From assembly GCA_022797535.1 (NCBI GenBank), contig JAAWKU010000014.1:1-37619 (forward strand): a DNA stretch of 37,619 bases, written 5' to 3'. The stretch comes from Lachnospiraceae bacterium (GTDB lineage: Bacteria > Bacillota > Clostridia > Lachnospirales > Lachnospiraceae). The translations under genes were made by a program, and so were the position numbers. Positions within the stretch are counted from its first letter, which is position 1. Every line of letters starts with the position of its first letter. Shown here piece by piece: positions 23,900 to 30,344 of this stretch. The notes beneath the pieces are model-generated. The model saw nothing but the letters and a program-made list of their open reading frames with translations, searched no databases and was not told the origin of the DNA.

Positions 23900-24047
23900 A
23901 AGTATCCTCTCCTAAAAATATGAAATAAAAATAAAATATTTATAAACACCGTAGTTATTCTACTCCTAAAGCATTTTTTTTTCAATATCTGTTGCAAAAA
24001 AGATTTGCATTTTTCAGAGCCTTTTTACAATATTTTTAACAGATTTA

Positions 24048-24084
24048 TTGACATTTAGAGTAAAACATTTTAATCTAGAGTAAA
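24048..24084 (+). promoter_or_regulatory. GH43 promoter with two direct repeats
   Basis: TTGACA (24048-24053), 17 bp, TAATCT (24071-24076), a near-consensus promoter. TAGAGTAAA occurs at 24056-24064 and again at 24076-24084, 20 bp apart, one copy in the spacer and one just past the -10. Two turns of the helix apart, they look like a repressor site. The rest of 23900-24159 is AT-rich leader of the two divergent genes. Confidence 0.6.
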
Positions 24085-24159
24085 GAAGTGGTGACAACAC
24101 TGGCGAGGCATCGTGGAAACTTTCAAAGAGCGAAAGGCTAAATGGAGGATGTAAGGGGT

Positions 24160-25863
24160 ATGAAGAACAAATTATTGGCAGTGGCGTTATGTGTATGCCT
24201 GACGGGTTCGCTTCTGGGCTGCGGAGGGCAGCCTGCATCGTCGGGGGACCCGTCGGAGTCCGGCAGTGAGACGGACGTCAGGAGTGATAGCGAGACAGGC
24301 ATCGGGAGTGACGGCGAGACGGATGGCGGGAATGATAACGAGACGGGCGCTGGGAGTGACGGCGGGACAGGGAGCGGGTCTGACGAAGGGACGGGCAGCA
24401 GTCAGGCGGCTTCGGAACCCATAGCGGAACCTGTGGTCAGGGAGGCGGACTTTACCGGTATAGAGACTGCATCCAACGGGGCCAGGGTGTCCGTGCACGA
24501 CCCGTCCATCAAGGTTTTTGACGGAAAATACTTTATCTATGGCTCTCATATGACCGGGGCCACATCGGAGGATCTGCATGTCTGGAAATATATCGGGAAC
24601 GGGTATACCTCTGATAATGCCCTTTTTGAGGATCTGTTCAACGAGGAACTGACCATATTTGACTATTCCGGCGATTACGGCAACGGCTCCTATGCGGTGT
24701 GGGCGGAGGATGTGATCTACAATGAGTCCATGGGCAAGTACGTTATGTATTTCTGCACTTCCTCTACTTATATCAAGTCCAATCTGTGCTATGCCACCGC
24801 AGACGCGCCGGAAGGGCCTTATGTGTACCAGGGGGAACTTCTGTATTCCGGCTTCACTGCGGAGGACATCGACCAGACGGATGTATACGAGTATGTGGAT
24901 CAGGCCTATGCCGAAGAAACATATTTGCGGGGCAACGGTCAGTACGACAATCAGGACTGGCCCAACTGCATTGACCCCGCTCCCTTTTATGACGCGGACG
25001 GGAGGCTCTGGATGACCTATGGCTCCTGGTCGGGGGGGATTTTCCTGCTGGAACTGGATCCTCAGACAGGCCTGGTGATCCATCCCGAGGCGGACCCTGA
25101 GAACGAGGTGGATCCCTATTTCGGAAAGCGCCTGCTGGGCGGAGGACATCAGTCCATTGAGGGGCCTTATATCCAGTATGACGCAGACACGGGTTATTAC
25201 TATCTGTATCTGTCCTTCGGTTCCCTGGAGCGCACCGGCGGTTACCAGATCCGGGTGTTTCGCAGCGACAGTCCGGACGGGGAATATGTGGACATGGGGG
25301 GACAGCGCCCCGTTAAGGGATACAACAACGCTTATTATGGCCTGAAGCTGTCTGGCAACTATTATCTGCCAAGCTGCAAGTACGCCTACATGGCTACCGG
25401 GGGCATGTCCACCTTCATTGACACGGACGGGAAGCAGTATATGTGCTATCATACCCGTTTTAACAATGGTAACGAGTATCATGAGCCTGGGGTAAAGCAG
25501 ATTTTCATGAACCAGGAAGGATGGCCGGTGCTGGCTCCCTATACCACCTCCGGGGAGACCATCTCTGAAAGCGGTTACGACAGGGCGGACCTGGTGGGCG
25601 AGTACTTCTTTATCAATCAGGGCATGAAGATCGACAGCGAGATTTCCCAGCCGGTAATGATCGACTTGAATGAGGATGGCACGGTTACGGGGTCTGTGGT
25701 GGGTACCTGGACTGTCGCCGAGGGCGCGCCCTATGTGCATATCACCTATGACGGCCACGAGTACAGCGGCGTGTTCTGCGCCATGAAAGATCAGGCGGGC
25801 ACGGAAGTGATGACTTTCTCGGCGGTGGGTGTAAATGAGAGTATCTGGGGAGTAAAATACTGA
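24160..25863 (+). CDS. GH43 family glycosidase lipoprotein (arabinanase/arabinosidase-like)
   Basis: 567 residues from ATG 24160 (GGAGGA about 10 nt upstream). A lipoprotein signal ends in LLGC (Cys21). An 80-residue linker of Gly, Ser, Asp and Glu repeats (GSDGETDGG, GAGSDGG, GSGSDEG) precedes the catalytic domain. The five-blade propeller carries the GH43 residues Asp114 (VSVHDPSI), Asp272 (NCIDPAPF) and Glu334 (SIEGPYI). A C-terminal beta domain (about 475-567) completes it, as in arabinan-degrading members. It is likely anchored outside the cell and acts on arabinan or arabinoxylan; specificity is inferred. No pentose uptake genes are adjacent. Confidence 0.88.
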   Translation: MKNKLLAVALCVCLTGSLLGCGGQPASSGDPSESGSETDVRSDSETGIGSDGETDGGNDNETGAGSDGGTGSGSDEGTGSSQAASEPIAEPVVREADFTGIETASNGARVSVHDPSIKVFDGKYFIYGSHMTGATSEDLHVWKYIGNGYTSDNALFEDLFNEELTIFDYSGDYGNGSYAVWAEDVIYNESMGKYVMYFCTSSTYIKSNLCYATADAPEGPYVYQGELLYSGFTAEDIDQTDVYEYVDQAYAEETYLRGNGQYDNQDWPNCIDPAPFYDADGRLWMTYGSWSGGIFLLELDPQTGLVIHPEADPENEVDPYFGKRLLGGGHQSIEGPYIQYDADTGYYYLYLSFGSLERTGGYQIRVFRSDSPDGEYVDMGGQRPVKGYNNAYYGLKLSGNYYLPSCKYAYMATGGMSTFIDTDGKQYMCYHTRFNNGNEYHEPGVKQIFMNQEGWPVLAPYTTSGETISESGYDRADLVGEYFFINQGMKIDSEISQPVMIDLNEDGTVTGSVVGTWTVAEGAPYVHITYDGHEYSGVFCAMKDQAGTEVMTFSAVGVNESIWGVKY

Positions 25864-25893
25864 CAGAACACCAGTGTGTTGTCTACATTATAT

Positions 25894-25979
25894 GCAGGCA
25901 GGTTATGCGGCGATTTGTAAGTATGAAACTTCGTTTCATGTACTGATTTGTGCAATATCGCAAGCTCGGCCTGCGATAT
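25894..25979. repeat. Multi-arm palindromic element
   Basis: Three nested or competing inverted repeats: GCAGGC (25894-25899) with GCCTGC (25969-25974); ATGAAAC (25923-25929) with GTTTCAT (25933-25939), loop TTC; and ATATCGCA (25955-25962) with TGCGATAT (25972-25979). GCGAT (25910-25914) can also pair with ATCGC (25957-25961). It resembles a REP/MITE-like folded element or structured RNA. Only one copy is seen in the window. Confidence 0.45.
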
Positions 25980-26026
25980 GCATGCTAAGGAAAGTCTGAA
26001 AGTACATCGGTTGGAGGGATGGAAGA

Positions 26027-26260
26027 ATGGATAAGCGGTACACCGGGGCAGATCTGTTGAAAGATATTCTGTTTACTTTGCTGATGGGCATATTGATGTA
26101 TGTCTATTGGGCTTTTGTGCTGATGGTGGCCTCCATTCTTCTGATTCGCGTGTGGCATGTGACATGGCAGCTGCTGCTCCTCATAGCCCTGGGACTCACC
26201 CTGATGTCGCTGGCCGCATATGTGACGCATCTGATCAGGAAAAGAAAAGCCGGAAAATAA
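26027..26260 (+). CDS. Small two-helix membrane protein
   Basis: 77 residues: a short polar N-tail, helix 1 about residues 12-40 (ILFTLLMGILMYVYWAFVLM continuing), helix 2 about 46-68 (WQLLLLIALGLTLMSLAAYV), and a basic tail RKRKAGK. GGAGGG lies 8 nt before the ATG, and a terminator follows at once, so it is probably expressed. I do not recognise the family, and no partner is evident. Confidence 0.65.
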   Translation: MDKRYTGADLLKDILFTLLMGILMYVYWAFVLMVASILLIRVWHVTWQLLLLIALGLTLMSLAAYVTHLIRKRKAGK

Positions 26261-26268
26261 ATATCAGT

Positions 26269-26310
26269 AAAACAGGTCTCCCTGAAAATACGCGGGGAGA
26301 CCTGTTTTTT
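26269..26310. terminator. Bidirectional terminator
   Basis: Stem AACAGGTCTCCC (26271-26282) and GGGAGACCTGTT (26295-26306), then T to 26310; four A before the stem give T on minus. It ends the small membrane protein gene and the convergent ABC-F gene. Confidence 0.85.
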
Positions 26311-26318
26311 GAGCCCGA

Positions 26319-27857
26319 CTATTCCAGTTGCGCAGGCAGCAGCCCCTCCCTGCGCAGTTCCAATACCCGGCTGCAAACCTCCCGGATATACTTTCTGTCG
26401 TGAGAGACGCTGATCACTGCTCCCGGAAAATTCTGCAGCAATTCCCGGATTACGGGACCTGACAGGGGGGAGAAGTTTCTGGTGGGTTCGTCCAGAATCA
26501 GTACGTTTCGTTGCTCCATGCTCATTTTCAGCAGCAGAAGTTTGGCTTTTTGTCCGCCGGAAAGTTCGCGGATGGCATGATCCATTTCCTGGATCGTGTA
26601 TTTCATGCTGCCCAGATACGTGCGGATTTTCGTGTTTTCCTCCTTGTCCCAGGTCTGGGAGAGGTATTCCACCGGGGTTTTGTCCAGAGACAGCAGTTCC
26701 TCGTAATTTTGGGGCATATAGGCGGCCCGGATATCAGTCCGTCCCAGAAGCTGTTGGGATATGAGCCGCAGCAATGTGGTTTTTCCCACACCGTTTTTCC
26801 CTATAATGCAGACCTTTTCCGGCCCCCTGACCTGCAGGCGGATATCGCGGGCCAATTCCCGGTTTCCCACCGTGAGCAGCGGCAGTTCGTAGTCGATGAT
26901 CCATTTACCCGCAGGAATGCCTTCCCCTTGGGCGAAGCGGAAGAAAATGGCCTTTTCTGTGTCCGGCCGTTGGGTCATGTTTTCCGTCTGCCGCTCGAAA
27001 CGCCGCTCCATGGACTTGAGGGAATGGATCTTTTTCTTTAAAAGTCTTGCCCCGGCGGGGTTCTGCCGGGAGATGACATTCTGCTGGTATTCCACTTTCT
27101 CATAGATTCTACGAAATTTTTCCTGCTGTTTTTCGAGGGCGGCTTTTTCTTCCTGGGACAGCCGCTCCTGCCTTTCCAATCCTTCCTGACGGAGGCGTAC
27201 ATATTCCCGATAACCTGTCCGAAATACGGTACAGTGGCTTTCTGTCTTGCGCTTTAGCTGCTCCATGTGCAGAATCATGTTGGCGGTGTGTTCCAGCAGC
27301 GTCTCGTCATGGGAGATATACAGCACGGGAAAGGAGCAGTCGTTTATAAAGTCCTCCAGCCATTTCAAAGTGTCAATGTCGATGTCGTTGGAGGGTTCGT
27401 CCAGCAGAAAAAGGCTGGGGCGCATGCTCATGATCCGTATCAGCTGGATTTTGATCTTTTCGCCTCCCGAAAGCAATTCCATCCGTGCGTCGCTGTACAG
27501 CAGATCTGCGGAAAGGCCCAGTTTTCCTGCCATGGATGCCAGTTCCCGGTAGTCCGTCTCCAAAAAGGCGGGTTCTCCGCACAGAAATTCGTAGACGGTT
27601 TTTTGCCGATCCTCCGGGTCCAGCTCCTGGGGTAAATAGCCGCATACTGTCTGGTTTTTATGGATTTCTCCCTCGTACTCGATATAATTCTCTACCAGGG
27701 CCGGATCCCACAGGAGTTTAAGCAAGGTGGACTTGCCGTTTCCCTCCTCGCCGATTATGGCGGCTTTGTCTCCTTCATTCAGGGTAAAGGATAGGTTGGA
27801 CGCCAGGGGGCGCAGATCCTTTTTATGATAGATGCTTAAATTTTTAACCTGTAACAT
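26319..27857 (-). CDS. ABC-F family ATPase, probably ribosome-protection type
   Basis: 512 residues from ATG 27857, chosen for its AGGAGG 6-7 nt upstream and the fit of MLQVKNLSIYHKKDL to the family. Two ABC domains: Walker A GEEGNGKST and GKNGVGKTT; signatures LSGGEKIKIQ and LSGGQKAKLL; Walker B LFLLDEPSNDIDID and VLILDEPTRNFSPLS. A charged interdomain linker of about 75 residues (RQEGLERQERLSQEEKAALE onward) corresponds to the arm that enters the ribosome. No membrane segments, so it is not a transporter. The upstream leader has a drug-type attenuator, which supports antibiotic resistance by ribosome protection over a housekeeping EttA-like role. Which drugs cannot be read. Confidence 0.88.
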   Translation of the reverse strand: MLQVKNLSIYHKKDLRPLASNLSFTLNEGDKAAIIGEEGNGKSTLLKLLWDPALVENYIEYEGEIHKNQTVCGYLPQELDPEDRQKTVYEFLCGEPAFLETDYRELASMAGKLGLSADLLYSDARMELLSGGEKIKIQLIRIMSMRPSLFLLDEPSNDIDIDTLKWLEDFINDCSFPVLYISHDETLLEHTANMILHMEQLKRKTESHCTVFRTGYREYVRLRQEGLERQERLSQEEKAALEKQQEKFRRIYEKVEYQQNVISRQNPAGARLLKKKIHSLKSMERRFERQTENMTQRPDTEKAIFFRFAQGEGIPAGKWIIDYELPLLTVGNRELARDIRLQVRGPEKVCIIGKNGVGKTTLLRLISQQLLGRTDIRAAYMPQNYEELLSLDKTPVEYLSQTWDKEENTKIRTYLGSMKYTIQEMDHAIRELSGGQKAKLLLLKMSMEQRNVLILDEPTRNFSPLSGPVIRELLQNFPGAVISVSHDRKYIREVCSRVLELRREGLLPAQLE

Positions 27858-27951
27858 AGATACCTCCTGTTCTGGGCTTCCTGTTTTTTGCCGGCGACGG
27901 CGCATATTTTCTGCAATCAATATTCTGTCCGGCACTCACAGTTCTGCCACA

Positions 27952-27988
27952 TAAAAAATGCTTCCGGCTACATTATGTAACCGAAAGC
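27952..27988 (-). terminator. Attenuator terminator in the ABC-F leader
   Basis: On the minus strand: 12-bp stem GCTTTCGGTTAC (27988-27977) with GTAGCCGGAAGC (27971-27960), including two G-U pairs, 5-nt loop, then A and six T. It lies about 95 nt upstream of the ABC-F start, inside its transcript. Its 5' arm can pair instead with the leader at 28067-28077. Confidence 0.8.
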
Positions 27989-28077
27989 AGACTCCGCATG
28001 TATTCTTCGTCCCGGGCGTATAAAACCCGTTCCGCAGGATCAAACATATGGTCAGATATCTATCAACGGTTACACAA
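27973..28077 (-). promoter_or_regulatory. Antiterminator pairing of the ABC-F leader
   Basis: On the minus strand TTGTGTAACCG (28077-28067) is complementary over 11 bp (one G-U) to CGGTTACATAA (27983-27973), which is the 5' arm and loop of the terminator. The two structures exclude each other. The upstream partner covers the last codons of the 14-aa leader ORF, the layout expected for translation-controlled attenuation. Confidence 0.7.
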
Positions 28078-28107
28078 AGAATACGGCCCACAAAACATGT
28101 ATGCCAT
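28063..28107 (-). CDS. Candidate leader peptide of the ABC-F gene (14 aa)
   Basis: ATG 28107 to TGA 28065-28063 encodes MAYMFCGPYSLCNR. Its codons 11-14 lie in the antiterminator strand, so a ribosome reaching the stop would free the terminator, while one stalled early would let the antiterminator form. The ribosome-binding site is weak (AGAG about 10 nt upstream), so its translation is the main uncertainty. Confidence 0.45.
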   Translation of the reverse strand: MAYMFCGPYSLCNR

Positions 28108-28141
28108 AACGCCGGAACTCTGTGCGATTTCTGTTAATAGA

Positions 28142-28153
28142 TTATCTCCGCAT
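28142..28153 (-). CDS. Three-codon leader ORF (MRR) of the ABC-F transcript
   Basis: ATG CGG AGA TAA with a perfect AGGAGG (28166-28161) 7 nt upstream, the best initiation site in the leader. Arg-rich minimal peptides are known to arrest in the presence of macrolides (the R/K-x-R/K class, as in ErmDL), so this could be the sensing ORF. It could also be a chance start downstream of a strong Shine-Dalgarno sequence. Confidence 0.4.
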   Translation of the reverse strand: MRR

Positions 28154-28249
28154 TGCTCAACCTCCTGTCTTTACCATTACACTTTACCACATCAGGCATG
28201 ATATTTCCAGTATAAATTTTTGTTCCTGATATTTTTCTCCATAAGATTC

Positions 28250-28278
28250 TTGACATATCCAATAAAACGGCATACACT
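28250..28278 (+). promoter_or_regulatory. hicB promoter
   Basis: TTGACA (28250-28255), 17 bp, TACACT (28273-28278). The same boxes and spacing recur at 28808-28836. Confidence 0.75.
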
Positions 28279-28293
28279 GAATTGTAACAGCAA

Positions 28294-28347
28294 GGGAAAA
28301 CATAAGGTCCGCGTCTTTGGATGCCGGATCTGTGTTTTCTCTTTTTT
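28294..28347 (+). terminator. Terminator-like leader hairpin before hicB
   Basis: Outer stem GGGAAAACA (28294-28302) with TGTTTTCTC (28333-28341), inner stem GGTCCG/CGGATC, then six T. It lies within the leader about 15 nt after the expected transcript start and 40 nt before hicB, so it would act as an attenuator or end a small RNA of about 60 nt. Confidence 0.6.
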
Positions 28348-28385
28348 GTTTTTGCGAAAAAGCCTGAATTATTTGGAGGTATCAT

Positions 28386-28811
28386 ATGAAAAAATTTTTT
28401 TATCCCGCATTGTTTCATATTGCAGAAAACGGAAGTTTCCGTGTCTCATTCCCAGACATTCCCGAATGCCATACCCAGGGTGAGGATCTGGCGCAGGCCT
28501 ATGAGATGGCTGTGGAAGCGCTGGGCCAGGCATTGGTAGATTATGAAAAGGGGGGGCGGCCGTTTCCCGCCAGCTCCGATCCCAGGGCAGTCGAAGGGGG
28601 GCAGGGTTTGTTTCTGGTGGTAATTGAGTTCGACATGCTGGCCTATAGAAGGCGCACAAATTCACGGGCAGTTAAGAAAACCCTGAGTATACCTGAATGG
28701 ATGAACGAGGCCGCCATGGCTATAAACCTGAATTTCTCCCAGGTACTGCAGGAGGCGCTTCTGAGTAAAATATCGGAAAAAACGGTCCCTGAAAAACGGA
28801 TAAATACTTGA
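28386..28811 (+). CDS. hicB: Solitary HicB-family antitoxin-like protein
   Basis: 141 residues. The N-terminal HicB fold (about 5-60) reads YPALFHIAENGSFRVSFPDI, then PECHTQGEDLAQAYEMAVEA. The C-terminal part (about 97-130, KKTLSIPEWMNEAAMAINLN) is a ribbon-helix-helix DNA-binding domain. HicB normally neutralises the HicA mRNA interferase and represses its own operon, but no HicA-like frame (about 60 residues with a GSH motif) exists on either side. GGAGG lies 6 nt before the ATG. The -35 of the next gene overlaps its stop codon. It may be an orphan regulator or cross-acting antitoxin. Confidence 0.85.
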   Translation: MKKFFYPALFHIAENGSFRVSFPDIPECHTQGEDLAQAYEMAVEALGQALVDYEKGGRPFPASSDPRAVEGGQGLFLVVIEFDMLAYRRRTNSRAVKKTLSIPEWMNEAAMAINLNFSQVLQEALLSKISEKTVPEKRINT

Positions 28812-28836
28812 CATTACTTCAAAGATAGAATACACT
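28808..28836 (+). promoter_or_regulatory. Promoter of the Rpn-type nuclease gene
   Basis: TTGACA (28808-28813), 17 bp, TACACT (28831-28836). The -35 box contains the hicB stop codon (28809-28811). Confidence 0.75.
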
Positions 28837-28850
28837 TATATCACAAGGGA

Positions 28851-28908
28851 TAGAGAAAACCAGAACTCACATCTGCGGATGCCGGGTTTATGTTTTCTCT
28901 ATTTTTTT
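28851..28908 (+). terminator. Terminator-like leader hairpin before the Rpn-type gene
   Basis: Perfect 10-bp outer stem TAGAGAAAAC (28851-28860) with GTTTTCTCTA (28892-28901), then seven T. It shares CAAGGGA, GGATGCCGG and TGTTTTCTCT blocks with the hairpin before hicB. Position and T-run suggest transcript attenuation or a short RNA. Confidence 0.6.
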
Positions 28909-28979
28909 GGAAACATGGGAAGCACATGGGAAGAAGGCATTGTGAAGAGTTTTGTAAAAATATCTTAAAGGAGGATAAA

Positions 28980-30149
28980 ATGGAATACAAAACGATGGAC
29001 AATTTCTTCAACCTGCCTTCAGTAGGGGAGCTGAGGGACAAAATTGAAAGGAGGAGTGAATTAAGGAAACTGTTTGGGTCCTGGAGCGATGAACAGCAGC
29101 AGGAATATCTGGATCGATGTACGGGCAAAAAAGGGCATAATCTGCTCTATGATTCCTACTTTAAAGAAGTGTTGAACCCGGAGTACGATCCTTCCAGGCT
29201 GGAATCATTTCTGGAAGTGGTTTTGGGAGAACCTGTGAAGATATTAAAGCAATTACCCAACGACGGTGTACGTCTGGAAGATGAGAACTCATTGCTTGTG
29301 ACAGACATTGTGGTAGAATTGGGGGATGGCTCCATAGCTAATGTGGAAGTGCAGAAGATTGGGTATATGTTCACAGGCCCCCGCTGCTCCTGCTATTTGT
29401 CCGACATGATGCTGCGGCAGTACAAGCGGATCAGAGCCAGGGAGAAAAAGGCTTTTTCGTATGGAAAGATCAAAAAGGTGTATTTAATTGTCCTATATGA
29501 GAACAGTCCGCCGGAATTACGTCACATGCCGGAGACATGCCTGCACCGATCCCGCCATATATTTGATACGGGACTGGAGATGGACTTATTACAAAGGTGC
29601 GTCTTGATTTCTCTTGACATATTCAGAAAGAATATGCAAAATAAAGCTATCAACACTTTAGAGGAAGCATGGCTCACATTTCTGTGCGAGGACAAGCCTG
29701 AGCGTCTGATAGAACTGTTCGAGGCATTCCCGCAGTTTATCGCTATGTATGAAACGCTGTATAACATGAATAAGGATATGGTGAAAGCGATGGGATTTTT
29801 TTCAGAAGAACTCAGAATTATGGATCAGAATACAGTGCGCTATATGATGGACGAGATGGAAAGCAGGCTTGCTCAAATGCAGGTAGAAGCGGGAAAACTG
29901 GAGGCTCGGAAAAGTGAGTTGGAGAACCAGAAGAACGAACTGGAGAACCAGAAGAACGAACTGGAGAACCAGAAGAACGAACTGGAGAACCAGAAGAACG
30001 AGTTGGAGAACCAGAAGAACGAGTTGGAGAACCAGAAGAGCGAACTGGAGAACCAAAAGAACGAACTGGAGGCTCACAATACGCAATTGGAAGCCGAAAA
30101 TAAAAGACTGTGGATCGAACTGCAAAAATACCGGGAAGAGCAGTTGTAA
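28980..30149 (+). CDS. Rpn/PD-(D/E)XK nuclease-family protein with heptad-repeat tail
   Basis: 389 residues from ATG 28980 (AAAGGAGG 3-4 nt further upstream than usual spacing allows no better start). The N-terminal domain matches the Rpn/TIGR01784 'putative transposase' group: YDSYFKEVLN, then Asp109 in LLVTDIVVEL and Glu123/Gln125 in IANVEVQKIGYM, the variant PD-(D/E)XK centre. Rpn proteins are DNases that promote RecA-independent recombination. Residues 310-365 are an almost perfect coiled coil of repeated ELENQKN heptads, ending with LEAENKRLWIELQKYREEQ. It has its own promoter and leader hairpin and a terminator. No partner recombinase is nearby. Confidence 0.82.
   Translation: MEYKTMDNFFNLPSVGELRDKIERRSELRKLFGSWSDEQQQEYLDRCTGKKGHNLLYDSYFKEVLNPEYDPSRLESFLEVVLGEPVKILKQLPNDGVRLEDENSLLVTDIVVELGDGSIANVEVQKIGYMFTGPRCSCYLSDMMLRQYKRIRAREKKAFSYGKIKKVYLIVLYENSPPELRHMPETCLHRSRHIFDTGLEMDLLQRCVLISLDIFRKNMQNKAINTLEEAWLTFLCEDKPERLIELFEAFPQFIAMYETLYNMNKDMVKAMGFFSEELRIMDQNTVRYMMDEMESRLAQMQVEAGKLEARKSELENQKNELENQKNELENQKNELENQKNELENQKNELENQKSELENQKNELEAHNTQLEAENKRLWIELQKYREEQL
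29916..30071 (+). repeat. 21-bp tandem repeat (VNTR) in the Rpn-type gene
   Basis: Seven full copies of a 21-bp unit from 29916 to 30062 and a partial eighth to 30071. Each encodes the heptad ELENQKN (or ELENQKS). Copies 1-4 differ from each other by only a base or two, so the array is recent. Unit length keeps the frame whatever the copy number. Confidence 0.9.
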
Positions 30150-30159
30150 AACTTTTTAG

Positions 30160-30207
30160 AATCAGGGGGAATAGGCGCGGCTGCCTATTCCCCCCCTGAT
30201 TGTTTTT
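30160..30207 (+). terminator. Intrinsic terminator of the Rpn-type gene
   Basis: Stem AATCAGGGGGAATAGGC (30160-30176) with GCCTATTCCCCCCCTGATT (30183-30201, two extra C), followed by G and five T. Confidence 0.8.
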
Positions 30208-30309
30208 CGGACTAATTGATGGCTTATTCAAAATATTTGCTGTCTGCCCTGCAGATTATCTTTTTATGAAAGTCGAAAGCATACGCCGAAATCAAATAAT
30301 AGAATATAA

Positions 30310-30338
30310 TGGACATTTTTTTCAGAATATGATAAAAT
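30310..30338 (+). promoter_or_regulatory. Promoter of the chemoreceptor operon
   Basis: TGGACA (30310-30315), 17 bp, TAAAAT (30333-30338). The expected leader of about 140 nt is not coding. Confidence 0.6.
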
Positions 30339-30344
30339 AATCTA

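Noticed and set aside
27858..27935. 26-residue N-terminal extension of the ABC-F protein
   Set aside because: It would remove the AGGAGG site from the leader and begins close to the attenuator; the Arg-rich residues have no counterpart in the family.
27998..28201. Plus-strand 67-codon frame as a HicA toxin upstream of hicB
   Set aside because: It has no ribosome-binding site or HicA motif, lies opposite the ABC-F attenuator, and ends about 180 bp before hicB.
29916..30071. Possible CRISPR array or structural DNA repeat
   Set aside because: Units are contiguous with no spacers and encode heptads in frame within a gene, so this is a coding tandem repeat.
28980..30149. Rpn-type gene as evidence of an active insertion sequence
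   Set aside because: The family is labelled 'putative transposase', but no terminal inverted repeats or target duplications flank the gene; it is better treated as a chromosomal nuclease gene.
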